64,000 nt of DNA, taken from NCBI GenBank assembly GCA_032358255.1, contig JAULBX010003332.1:310001-374000 (forward strand), read 5' to 3'. Under the pieces are notes generated by a model that saw only the letters and a list, made by a program, of their open reading frames with translations, did not search any database and had not been told where the DNA came from. The stretch is from Heterotrichella gracilis. Taxonomy: Eukaryota > Sar > Xanthophyceae > Tribonematales > Xanthonemataceae. How positions within the stretch are numbered: the first letter of the stretch is position 1; each line of letters opens with the position of its first letter. Positions 37,628-49,700 of the stretch are shown here, one piece after another. A program made the translations under genes and the position numbers.

Positions 37628-37660
37628 TGGCACCCAGTGCCCATGATGGGCACTGTGCCA
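37628..37660. repeat. Imperfect palindrome
   Basis: Arms cagtgcccat and atgggcactg (37635-37655) flank a single G; outer arms tggca and tgcca extend the stem past a 2-nt bulge. Confidence 0.9.
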
Positions 37661-38604
37661 CTGTTGGACCGTTCAGCGGGTCTTCACAGACTAGACCTCA
37701 CAATGATTGCACTGTCATCAGACGTCTGATTGCGACAGTGCTGTGTGCCACTGGGTAATTATTGCCCCAGGGACCCACACCCTGCCTCACGTAACATGAA
37801 TGGCCAAGCAGTGGGCAAAGCCGAAGGCTTCAACCATGCAGCACGGTGCCATACCACTCCAAGTTGCAACACTTATTGGCATGGACAGAAGCCTTCATCA
37901 TGATGATATCAGAAAGAAAGAAAGAATGTGGACTGCATCCGATGCGGCCCACAATTGCGGAGTTAAGGGGCTGCTCAATACTAACATAAATAAAATATAA
38001 AATGCATGACGCCGGGGACCCCGGGCGCCAAGTTAGCATTAAATGCAAGCCTTGTAGTCCAATCATCAGTACCAGGGCATGCAATATTGCAACAATTTTG
38101 CTCAAAACCCCTACAAGTCTTGCAAGTAAAGGGATAGACCAACCGTGCCACCAAGACTTGTTGTTGAATATGATATGCTATCAGGTCCCATCATGCATGA
38201 TGCAACACCTGGCCATTGGCGCTGTTAAAATTTCAAGTTGGCTGCGCGTTCACAGCACTTCATCAGACCTCTATCAACATGCTAAAAAATCGGTACTTGT
38301 AAAGTACACTACGTTGAACCAGGCCCTGGGTCCACACCATGACAGCCTATGGCTACACACCAGCCTGGGGCATGCATCATTATTGTTTCTTATGGCAACC
38401 AATATACTTTGGTCCTCAACAGCAGACCACAGCATGTTGCCGCATGCATAATCACTGAGACTGACACTCACATTCACCGCTCTGAGGTCCGCAGCGTGCA
38501 TTCGCATCGCCTGAGGTAAGGGAAGGCAAAGCCTGTCCCTCAGCAACAAATGCCTTCATGTAGGTTTTGAATCACACAATCATGCACTCCATCAGGCATG
38601 GAGC

Positions 38605-38609
38605 TTACA
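38605..38609 (-). terminator. Putative TGTAA polyadenylation signal of the kinase gene
   Basis: Minus-strand TGTAA 117 nt downstream of the kinase stop codon. Confidence 0.5.
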
Positions 38610-38725
38610 ACCAACAGTCTGCATGCCACACTGAAACCATTGTCACTGCTGTAATTGCACCCTTCCCCATCCAGCAGTCGCACCCACCCCTTGCCCACTG
38701 TACACCCCCTCCTCCCCACCCACCC

Positions 38726-41700
38726 CTATAACCTGTACCCTTCCCTCCCAATCCCCATCTCCCCAAACATGTACTCCTCCGCCCCCATGGCCACCGCCTC
38801 GCTGACAAACTGCGCCTCAGCCACCGTGGCCTCAATCTCCTCCACAGACTGCGCCTGCGCCAGGCTGTCGGCGCGCACCTTGCGGTTGAGCTCGTGGGGG
38901 TCGAAATCCAGCCCCTGGAGGAACCACGGGTGCGCCATGATGTCGCGCACCGTCATGCGCCGCTCCGGGTCTGGGTGCAGCATGCCGCGCACCAGGTCGT
39001 GGCACCCGGGCGGCAGCAGCTCCCACAGCGCGTAGTCCTGCTCCATCATGCGGCGGTAGGCCTTGAGCATGCGCTTGTGCACGCTCAGCAGCGTGTCCTC
39101 CGACGAGGAGAAGGGGTAGGAGCCCACCAGCATCATGTACAGCACCACGCCGCACGAGAACACGTCCAGCTTCTGCCCGTCGTACTCCTCGATGTTGCCG
39201 CGCATGACCTCGGGCGCGAGGTACTCCGGCGTGCCCACCAGCGTATGCGGCGCAGACTCATCCGTGGTGTTCTTGGAGTAGCCAAAGTCGCACAGCTTGA
39301 GCGTGACCCCCGCGCCGTCCGCGCTGGAGGCCATGGACTTGCACAGCAGCAGGTTCTCGATCTTGATGTCCCGGTTCACGATCCCCAGCGAGTGGCAGAA
39401 GTCCACCGCGGTGACCAGCTGCTGGAAGAAGCGCCTGGACTCGCGCTCAGGCAGGCGCTGCTCGTCCAGCATGTAGTCAAACAGGTCGCCCCCGTTGGCG
39501 TACTCCAGCACGATGCCAAGCACCCTGTCGTCCACGTACACGCACTGGAAGTTGATGACGTGCGGGTGCGCGGAGCAGCGCTGCTGGTTGGTGATCTCGC
39601 GCTTGAGGTGCACCACCTGCTGCGGCTTGAACCCGCGCTGGATGCACTTGATGGCCACCAGGCGGTCGCGCACAGAGTCCTTGGCCAGCTTGACGGTCCC
39701 AAAGGCGCCCTCCCCAATGCACATCACCTCGCGGTATCGCTGCGCGTCCAAGTTGGGGCCGACGGTGCGCGCGGGCGGCTGGGGGGAGGGAGGGCCGCTG
39801 CTGCCGCTGCTGCCGGGGGGAAAATCAGCGGAGGGGAGTATGGAGTAGAAGCGCTCCCGACTGCTGTCATGGCGGGAGGGGGAGGGGGCCGGTGCTGCTG
39901 TGGCGGTGGATGTGGTGGGGCACTTGGTGGGGGTGGTACCCTCCCTTGCCATGGTTGCACTTCCCTCCCCCTCCCCTGCTGCGGCCGCGCCTCCCTCCCC
40001 CTCCCCACTGCCTCCAGCCACATCCTCTGAGGAGTAGAAGCGCTCCATGTCGCCAGACATGGGGCTGGACCCACCCTGCTCAAGCGAGAGCCGCTGGGCC
40101 CGTAGGTGCTCCAGGGACTTGCGCTGCACGGGCTGGTGATCCCACGACTTGCGCTGCAACGCATGGCGTTCCCATGACTTGCACGGCGGAGGCTGGGCCT
40201 GCGGGCGCGGTGGCTCAGCGGGTGGTGCGCCCCTGGCCACGGCGGGGAGCGCGGCGAGGGGCTCTGCCAGCCTGGAGCCAGGGAAGACTGTGGGGGATGA
40301 TGGGGCTGGGACCACCACTGGCAGGGGCCCTGGTGGGGACGCAGCTGGCGCATCCAGCAGGCCCCTGTCAGGAGACGACCCGCGGCTGGACCCTAGGGTT
40401 TCTGTTGGTGGGTCCATGCATGTGGCTGCAACTAGCGGGCTTGGGTGCCGAGGCTGGAGGGCTTCTGAGTCGGGCCCCGAGGCACCAGAGGATGTGGACG
40501 CAAGGGCCGGTTGCGAGGATTTAGGGTCTTGTCTTAGAGGTAGCAGTGCCGCTGCTCCGGTTGCGACTGCCGCTGCGCTTTGAAAGGGGCTGGTGCGTGT
40601 GGCTTTGATTGGTCCGGATGCTGCTCGGTGCACGCCCGGTTCGGCGCCTGGCGCTTGGCTATTTGTGGCAGACGGTGTGTGTCCACCTGGATAAGTGTAT
40701 GGTGGCAGTGGTGCTGACACCTCACCGTCGCCTGCCTGGCGTCAGCTGCTGGAGCCTGCAGTGGGGGGAGCCGCGGGTCAGGAAATGCAGGGGAGGGAAG
40801 AATGTATGCGCCGCAGTGCGCTGGTTATGTCAGGTGGGGGTGCAGGTGTTTGCCGGGCTGCTCTGGGCTAGCAGTGGTGCTTTGCTGCGTGCACTGACAG
40901 CAACGAGGTGGGACGTTGCATAGGGCTACTACTCACAATATGTTTTCAGAACTCTTAAAAAAAGCAAGATTATTGCCTTCAAGCCGCTGGACGTCTCAGA
41001 CACAATTTTCAGTTCTGCTTGCAAGCCAAACACCGGTGCTCGCTGCATTCCTTTCCCAGCACATGCAGTATGGCTAAGGTGCACGCAGAGGGACCCCCCA
41101 TCAGCCATGCCCCCTCCAACCACATACCCTAAGACACTAACCACACCAACACCTGACCCTGCCCTGCTCCCGCAGCTTGCATCCACTACCCATGCAATTC
41201 GCCCCCTTTACCCCCCGCGCTCACCTGCCCGCAGCATAGTCATGCCCTCTGTCACACCCTCCACTCCCTCAGCAGCAGGGGCCAAGGGGGGCTTGTTGCG
41301 TGGGAAAGGTGCGGCGCCCGTCAGGGGCTGGTCAGCCTCAGTGGTGGACATCATAGCTGCAAGTGTGGGGGGCAAGATGGGCGGGTTGGGGTGGAGATAT
41401 TGGTGGGTGGATATGGTGTCAGATGTGCCTGGATATGGTGCGGCTGAAAGTCCAGAGCTGGGTGGCATAAAGTGAGCAATGCTGATCGCTAGGCTGGCTG
41501 TACTCCTGGATGAGGGGCAGGCTGGTGTCGCACAGGCATGTGCATGCATACGCTTCAGAACCATGCCCAATCCACCCACCACACCGCCCCCATCTTGTCC
41601 CCCTCCCGTGCCCCACCTGCCGTGGTTGTGTTTGCCCGTGCAAAGGGGCTGGGCGCCATCTTTGGCCTGTTTGCCATGTCCACGCTGCTCAGCACCTGGG

Positions 41701-42521
41701 CGGGGTAGTCTGTTTTGTTGAAGGTGGGGAAGGCAGACTTGCTGCTGTACATCTCAAACCCCTTCATAACAGGGGGGGGCTGGCCGGCAAAAATGACTGC
41801 CCCAGACCGCGCGCTGCCAAAGGGGGAGGCCTTCATGGGGGGGCGGTTCTTGTCCTCGGCCGCTGTGGTGGTGAAAATGTTTGCTGCGGCCGCGCCGGTG
41901 AAAAGGTTGGAGGTGGTGGGCGGACCCGAGCCAAATGGACTGGCTGAAGGGCGGGCCCGGGGCATGCACAGCACCTCATTGTCGTTCAGCTCGGGTTTGG
42001 GGGGCGGCGCGCGCTCAGACATGGAGAGCATGGCTGGGAGCTCCCGGGGCATTGACATGGGGGGCGGTGGCGGGTCTGGGGCGGTGACGGGGGGTGGGGG
42101 CGGCAGGCTGGCTGAGGCGCCTCCGCTGCCCAGGCTGCAGGGGGTGAGAGGTTTAGTGAGAGAGCAGGGTGCGTGGGACGGGGGTAGAGCGCAGCAATGA
42201 TGCATACACAGGGACAAGGGGTTGTGCAGTTTCTGGGTGCGCCAACAGCGAAAGCAGCAGGAGGTTTGAAGCACGCTTTTGCTGCAGCTGCTGACAACTG
42301 GGTGCACTGGCCAAGAGTAGCAGCATGAGACAGATTTTTGTGGTACCAAGCTGTGGTGCATATGCTTATGAAGACAGGAGTATTGCCCTTGCGCACCGTC
42401 CATGAGCTGAAATGTCATCTCTGCCTGCTGTGCTGGCAACAGAGTGGACAGACGAGTCATTGTCCTTGTTGCTGTCCTTGTTCTTGTTCTTGTCCTTCTT
42501 GCCAAACACCTTTCGGAACAT
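38726..42521 (-). CDS. SnRK2-like serine/threonine kinase with long disordered N-terminus
   Basis: Predicted 926-residue kinase. Exons (minus): 42521-42397, 42134-41617, 41356-41225, 40731-38726; 2781 nt in frame. Exon 1 starts MFRKVFGKKDKNKNKDSNK, very basic. Residues 43-590 are low complexity, with SPFG-type repeats, polyproline and four RKSW/RKSL boxes (HALQRKSWDHQPVQRKSLEH), possible basophilic phosphosites. Kinase domain 591-862: loop GEGAFGTVKLA, VAIK lysine 620, catalytic loop IVNRDIKIENLLL (711-713 NRD instead of HRD), DFG 740-742, APE, and SnRK2-like CGVVLYMMLVGSYPF. The C-terminus has QSVEEIEATVAEA, like the SnRK2 box. An insert of about 10 residues (CKSMASSADGAG) precedes DFG. The 40731 acceptor was picked because a stop lies just upstream in this frame and phase fits exon 3. 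Whether it answers osmotic, sulphur or ABA-type signals is unknown. Confidence 0.87.
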
Positions 42522-43766
42522 GGCTGCAGGACAGGCACTTGGTGATCAGCTGGCTGAGGTACAACCCAGTGGCTACAGGTACCATATAGGATGCATATGA
42601 GTCTCGAAACACGGAGACAGAAACGGGGACCTTCGAAGGAAACTTGTGGTGCTTTCTGATTGTTCAAACGATGACGCTATTCACACGATACTGTCACCTA
42701 GACTATAATATGCATGATGGTGGGTTTGGTTACGTGACCAGCGAGTCCTTCTGTCGTGCACGAAGGTTTGGCTGATACAAAGGGCAAAACACACTAACTT
42801 TACTGTCAAGATCGGACGACAGGCTCCTAGTGGCACAGACTCGAGTTGCTGCCAACAATGCCCACCAAATTCTGTTGTGCACAAACCCTCCAAACTGGCC
42901 ACTCATCCCCTGGATATTTCCCAAACTCAGATAAATGCAAAGCTGATCATACAGGGAACTCTCAACGTATTTGGAGAGCTTCCTGCGCATGGTAGTATGT
43001 GCCTTTGCTGGTAAGAGTGCTTACCTGCAGAGGTAGGCAAGGTAGTGGACCTTCAGCACCAGAAAACCTGCTCCTGCCACCACTGCTCACGAGGGGCAGG
43101 CCCTTATTGTGCGCTCAAGAAGTAGCGCCAGGCGCAGCTTCGAATTGCCAACAACGCGGACTGATGCTGTTGCACTGAAGCACGGTATGAGCTCGCGCAG
43201 GGTTGGCCCTGCCTGTCTGGGGTGCACTGGGCACAAGGGCGTTCCTGATGAATACAGGCTGCCAGTGGAGCTGGAGTCTTGCACACACCACAGGCAAACA
43301 AGGTGAAGTGGCGGAGTGCATGAATCACGTCGACCTTTGCGAATTGTTCGTTGAATATATCGATGCGTCTAGAAACTTTCAAGGGCCAGACGAAAACACG
43401 GATAATTAATACCTATTTACCGCATCACCTTTTCCCGCCAAAACAAAACCAGTTGGCCTGCCCACAAGGTCATGATCGACATTTCAAGTACAGCTTTAGC
43501 TGTTAAAGCTTACAATTACCCTAAACAACAAAGAGTTCCAGACTGCTGCTCTGAACACTGTGCAGGGGCTAAGCTGACCCAGAGGTTGAGGGCTTCAATA
43601 TGCACACAATGGGTACTGCCACGCAAGCCTGGCGTCCTAGCTCTTCCACCTGGCCACAACCTGCAACTTTGATACAGCACTGCAAATTCTTGCATTAAAA
43701 CATACAAACAATCCAAGCATCTGTTAAACCCAACTAGAATATGCTGACACCCAGTAATAGTACACG
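42522..43766. other. Spacer: SNF2-gene 3' UTR and kinase promoter/5' UTR
   Basis: Minus-strand TGTAA at 43510-43514 lies about 255 nt after the SNF2 stop codon. A tgcag acceptor just before the kinase ATG suggests a 5' UTR intron. No exon recognised. Confidence 0.55.
43510..43514 (-). terminator. Putative TGTAA polyadenylation signal of the SNF2 gene
   Basis: Minus-strand TGTAA about 255 nt downstream of the stop codon at 43767. Confidence 0.5.
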
Positions 43767-46700
43767 TCAGCTGGCTTGCCCAGCTGACCCCTCCCCCTGC
43801 CCCTGTGTGCCCTCCCCATCGCAGTCCACCTCAACTGCAAAGCGCACACGACAGAGTGCGCGTTGCAACGGGGCGTCGTCAGGAGGGGCGTCCTCGCGGA
43901 TGGAACGTAGGAGGTCGGTGTCGCCAAGGGCTGCTGGCGCTGCTGGGGAGTACATGCGCGTGGCGGGACCCAAGTGCCCTGCTTCGCCCTCTAATGAGCC
44001 TGCAAAGCAATGGCGCGCGGTGCAGTTGGTACAAAACATAATGCACATGCAAATTGTGCTATTGAAACCAGCACCAGTCTCCAGCATTCTATCCCTGCTT
44101 TGGTGCTTTGGTGCGACCCCACCGACCCCCATACAGCACATCACGCGGTGCCACTGCACTAAATCACCCAGCAGGCAGCACTGTGTATACCTGCATGGCG
44201 AACACATCGTTTCCACCCCGCGCAACCTCCCCACCCCACCATCATGCCCACCCTCCCCACCCACCTGTGGGCAAGTCCTGGTAGTGCGGCAGGTGAGCCA
44301 CCTCCACCTGCCGCAGCGACAGCAGCACTCCATTGCGCAGGGAGCGCCGGTCAGCCTCAACGCGCTCCTTGTCGCGCCCAGCACCGCCCCCGCCTCCCTC
44401 ACCCTCCTCCGCCTCCACCCCCTGTCCTTGCCCCTGCTCCAGCCTGCGCAGCAGCTCCTCTTCAGCCGTGCCCTTCATGACCAGGGTCTCAACGAACACG
44501 GGGCCGGTGGCGCCCATGCGGTGTGCGCGGCTCACAACCTGTGGAGGGGGGTTGGGGGTTGGTATGAGGCAGGGCGCACGTCTCGGTGCAAGTGCCAGCA
44601 TTGACGGTATGGGCACAGGCGCATGCTGGCAATGGCGGAATGTAGCAATTGCATGATAAAATGAATGCACAGAGTTGCAGTAAGCATTGCCACCAGGGTG
44701 AGTTGTGGGAGCACATTGCCCCTTAGCATGCGCTACATGTACCCACCCACACCCATGCACCCACAGCCATACACCCACACCCATACACCCTCATACACAC
44801 CCCCACCCACACCCACCTGCTCCTCCAGGCTCTTGTCCTCAATTGGCTCCATGATGAACACGTGGCGCACAAAGCTGAGGTCAAGGCCAACGCTGCCGGT
44901 GGCATCCATCAGCAGCACACCCACGCACGGGTTCAGCTGGGAGAAGGGGGGGTGTGGTATGAGCCAACGGGCGGGGGGGTAAACCAAATGCGCACATATG
45001 AAAAAGACACCTTACACCAGCTGCGCTTGCAGTTAGTTAGTTAGTTAGTTACATGCATTCCAGCAATACAGCCAGATTAGCAGTCGGTCTTGCATATGCG
45101 GCGCCACGCAACTCTTTCCTGGCACTGTTTGAACCACATATTGATCCCACGCGACTTGAGGTCCTGCTGGAGTAAGTCGGCAGCGCTTGCAGACTGCAGT
45201 CTTACAACGCAGACAATACATAGCCTGTCCTTGAACTAGCGTGGCATTTAGAGGGTGGCATTTCCCTCTTCACAACTACGTGCCCTACCACCGCTGCCTG
45301 CACCCACCATCGGCCCCCGTCCACTCACCAATGGCGAGGGAGCGCAAACCAGCTCCCAACCGCATTTCACCGGCCCAGCGTACTGCCAGCTTAGATAGGC
45401 ATGCCACTGTGCCCATGCTGGTCCCATGCAATCCCACCCCTCCACCCACCTGGAACCCCCTGAGTGCGGCGTCCTTGTCCCTGGGCGTCATGTTGCTCTT
45501 GAGCACCGCCATCACCACCCCGTGGCGCTGCAGGTGGTGCGCCACCAGCTGCAGGTGCAGGCCAAACTTGGAGAACACGATGGCCTTGGTCAGCAGAGGC
45601 ACGCGCGCACCCGAGGGGTCTGCAGGGGAGGGAGGGGTTACTTCACTATGCCATTCCAGGTGGTGCCCTCAACCCTAAGCGGGTACTTTGGTACAGTTCA
45701 TTCCCAGGTAGTCCAAGTGCAAAATGTTGACCAACACGACAAGAGAAGAGAACCAACACCCGCAACAGGATTACAGTGAGGAACTGCACAGCCTCGGAAG
45801 GAGGATAAGCATGTGTTGAATGCGCAGCTCCCTCCCCTTGCACTCACCCGTGACATACTCCACTGGAGGCCCCAGCGGTTCCTGGCCACCGCCCGCATGT
45901 GGCTGCACCGCCGTGCCCACCTGGTACAGGCGCCGCAGCAGGTGCGCAGCCTTGGAGCTCTGGGTGATGCGCCAGTTGGGCTGCCACTCGCCGCCGCCAA
46001 TGCCAAGCGCACCTGGCGGGAGCGGGGGTGGGTGGGTCAACGTTTATGGGGTGGGGCAGAGTGTGTGTGCACGCTTGGCGCAGACATGTGATGTGTTCCA
46101 TTGCCGATTGCAGGTGGTTCGCACATCACATGCTACCCTTCACACACATTACCGACATGCACATCTGCCCATGACATGCGCATGCCCTACCCAAGCTGCA
46201 TGTAAGGCGTGCATCCACAGCCAGCACTCACAGCGGGATGGGGGGTTTCGGGGTGCGCGGGCCTGTCACCTACCCTTCTGTGTATATGACGGCTGCCACT
46301 CGATGACCTGTATGGGCACAGCCCACTTGGGGTTGGGGTTGTGGCGGCCACGCTCCGGGTCGTCCACCGGCTGCATCTGGTACGCACGGTGGCAGCAGGG
46401 GCAGCACTCCCTACAACATAATATCAAATCACAATTAAAAGTAGTGATTAGGAGGGGGAAGCCGGGGGGGGTTGAACAGATTATACCTATGGCAAGCACC
46501 ACCATGGGGGCATCGGTGTGGGGACTGGACCCGGCCCCCTCTCCTCACACAGGCTCCCGGCCATGTCCCTCCCCTGGCCCCCACACCACCCACCTTTCGC
46601 TGGCTGCGCACTGGTTGCACAGCACATGCGCGCAGGGCGTGACGATGGGCAGGCGGCATTCTGCGTCGCATCTCGCGCACGCCCCCCCGCCCCTCAGCAC

Positions 46701-49700
46701 CTCCTCCATGTGCTTCAGGGGGTGTCCTGGGTCCAGCCAGGGTGGGAACAGCGCCTGGGGCCGGGGCAGTCCCTGCTGGTCCGCAAGGAGCTCCAGGGTC
46801 TCCCGCAGGTCACCCTCCTTGATTGACAGGTGGCAGTTGCCAGCGATGCAGCAGGACTTGCTACAGCAGAATGGGGATTGGGGGGGGTCGGTGGGATTCT
46901 AACATCATGTGTGGAGTGCAGGAGGGTGCTGTGCCAGCGACACCAATGGATGGGATGTCATTGCTGCCGAAGTCATTGAGTTAAAATCACCACATAATGT
47001 CCATCATAAACACTAGCTAGGTAGGTAAAAAGAATGAATATAGCTATATAAAAGGGGAGGGCCATGCTAGGCCTAGCAGGTGATGCAGATTGCAGGTGAC
47101 GCATACTCGGCCAGTCTCCTCCCCTTCCTCACCGTATGTTGTCCATCATCTCCTTGCCCCACTTTGCGTTCTTGGTGCTCAGCAGCGACTCGCGGTGGTC
47201 GGGGTCGTTCCAGTCAGCCATGAGCAGGTTGCGCGTCACTACCTCAACCAGCGCGTTGTAGCTGCGCGCGTGGGCGGGGGAGAAGGGAAGGAAGGTGACC
47301 TGGGGACAAGGGAGGGGGTGGAATGTGAGAGGATGGCATGCCAAAGGCATTGGGTGGGAGCGGGGATGGGGGTGAAAGCCTGGAAGGACGTTCTGAATGT
47401 GCATACCAGGCACCACAGGAGCAAGCCCCCATATGCGCAATCCTCTCAGGTATGCCTGTACATGCATGCTCACAGCAATGGCTGCCAGCAATTGCAGCAG
47501 CTGCCCCACTCACCACCGCACAAGTGCAACAGCCCCCTCCCCCTTTTTCCCCAACGCACCTTCTTGTGCAGCGGCGGTATGGCCCGCATGTCTGCCTTGG
47601 CAGCGCGGATCATCACCCGCCGCAGCAGCGCAAGCAGGCGCGCGCGGCCCGCAGCCTGGCCACACTCAAAGGGCTTCTGAACAGCTACCTCCCAGGGACG
47701 GCGCTGCAAAACCAGGGGGTTAGGGTAAAAGCAGGGCAGAGCATGGAGTAGGTGTCCAGTTGGTTCCACATTCCCTTCACAGCTGCGGACGCTCCAACCC
47801 GCACCTAGGGTTGCCACAAGGGTTTGTGCTCCCCTGGCCTGTGGTACAAACCCTCAAACCAAACCACCAGGGAAACCTAAACCCCCTGGCCTATCTCTAC
47901 ACCCTTATCACTACCCATTCCCCAGCCCCTCACCTGCGCCCCATAGGGCTGGTCATGCAGGAATGCCAGCAGCGGTTGCAGATGCGCAACGTGGGAGGTG
48001 GGGGTGTTGGGCGTGGGCGTGCCCGTCATCACCCAGCGGCGCTCAGCCCACAGGCCGCAGGCCATGGCCAGCTTGTTAGTGAGGCCAAGGGTGGAGCCTA
48101 GCAGGTGGCCCTCGTCGAGGAGGAGGCGCAGCCAGTGGATCTGAGGGATGGGGTGTGGTGGTGGGGTGTGAGGACGGGCGAGGGTACTAGCAGAAAGTTG
48201 CGTGGCCACGTGGGTGTGGATAACCACCGGCCGCACCACCCCAAGAACGGAGTAAGTAGTTAATTAAATGCATTTTAGCATGAATGGGTTGGCACCCCCC
48301 CATCCCCGCCATCCACACCAACGACCCTATGAATGGGTTGGCACCCCCCATCCCCGCCATCCCCCCACCATTCCCACCACCCACCTCCATGAATGGGTTG
48401 GCACCCCCGTCACCCCCCCGCTGCTGCGCCCCCCAGCCTGCGCTCAGCTGCGAGAATGTTGTGATCACCACGTCGTACTCCCATGCCAGCTCAGCGGCCT
48501 GCATGTGGACAGAACAGGGTTGCAACAGGGATGCTGATACTAGAAACTAGGGATCCTACGGGGCGTTTAATGCTGGAAACCAGGAATGAATTACTTTCTG
48601 CTGCAACCCACATTTCATGTACACATGTAGGCAAAGCTACATATGGGCATATACTAGTCAGCAACCAAACATCTCTGCCTACATGGCCTCAACACCATGG
48701 ACCTACCCACTCCCCACTCAACACCCCTCACCTGTGTGGTGGCCAGCTGGCGCCACACCACCTGCCCCCCCAACCCCTTGGCCTCCGCCCCTTTGGGCCC
48801 CACCACACACACGCGCAGCGCCCCCGGTGCTGTGTGCGTTGCAATCTGGTGCAGCCAGTGCCCCACCAGGGGCTGCGTGACCACGATGAGGGTGGCGGGG
48901 GAGAGGCACATGCGCAGGCGGGCCGCCTCGGGGCCTGCAAGGGGGGGGAGAGGGGAAGGGGACTTGGTCAAATTTACGTTTCTTTTGGATGAGTACTTGG
49001 TTGGTCACATGACTTCCAGCAGACGAGATTAGCAGGCAGCCCTACATGTATTGCGCCATTCTTGACAGTAAAAATGAAAATATAATGAAAAAGCTGTTTT
49101 ATAATAGAGGTGACAGACTACCAAAAAGGGTTGATTTATCCATGCATGCACCCTGGCTGTGTGTGCCAAGCGGAGCAGTGCAACCAATGTGGTCAAGTGG
49201 CGGAAATCCTGCTCACACACACCCAAACCAATGCCAGACAAGGACTCCCAGGGGATGAGATGCCAAAACACAGCTAATCACAACACAGAGCAACGCGCAT
49301 GCTGACTGGGGCCTGCGAGGTGAAGCGTTGGGAGTGCTGCAAGAGTGAAGTACACAATGTTTGTGGACAGGCCGGCACATAAGCGTGTACATAAGCGCCT
49401 ACAATACGTGTACCTTATTCAAGGACAGCTTTTATGCATGTACATATGCATGTACATATGCGCATAAAATGCATTGCGTGTACATATGCGTGTACATAAG
49501 CGTGTACGTATGCATGTACATATGCATGTACATATGCGCACATATGCACCACATATGCGCAGTGTACAAAACCAGCTCTCCCCCTCTGCTTGCATGCCCA
49601 CACAGCCCAACCCCATCTGTACCACATCCTAATCAGGCCCAGCTCATCCCCACACATCCCCCCCTCACCCCTCTTGATTGCCTCCGCCAGCGCCTGCCTG

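Larger units (their letters stand above)
37022..38725. other. Spacer: kinase 3' UTR and phytocyanin-like promoter
   Basis: Both flanking genes are on the minus strand. A minus-strand TGTAA at 38605-38609 lies 117 nt after the kinase stop. A hairpin-forming palindrome lies at 37628-37660. No exon supported. Confidence 0.55.

Noticed and set aside
38894-40030. 378-codon open frame on the plus strand
   Set aside because: It is antisense to the kinase exon; GC-rich coding sequence keeps the opposite strand open. The minus strand has clear kinase motifs.
41555-42667. 370-codon uninterrupted minus-strand frame as one exon
   Set aside because: Only 42134-41617 reads like the kinase N-terminus. Upstream of 42134 the frame is intron, with a good tgcag acceptor at 42135, and exon 1 in another frame joins it with matching phase.
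45820-46902. 360-codon frame on the plus strand
   Set aside because: Antisense of SNF2-gene exons 19-21 that carry the RING finger; no own motif.
49425-49560. Evenly spaced repeats resembling a CRISPR array
   Set aside because: Units are 10-12 bp, degenerate and without unique spacers, in a eukaryotic intron.
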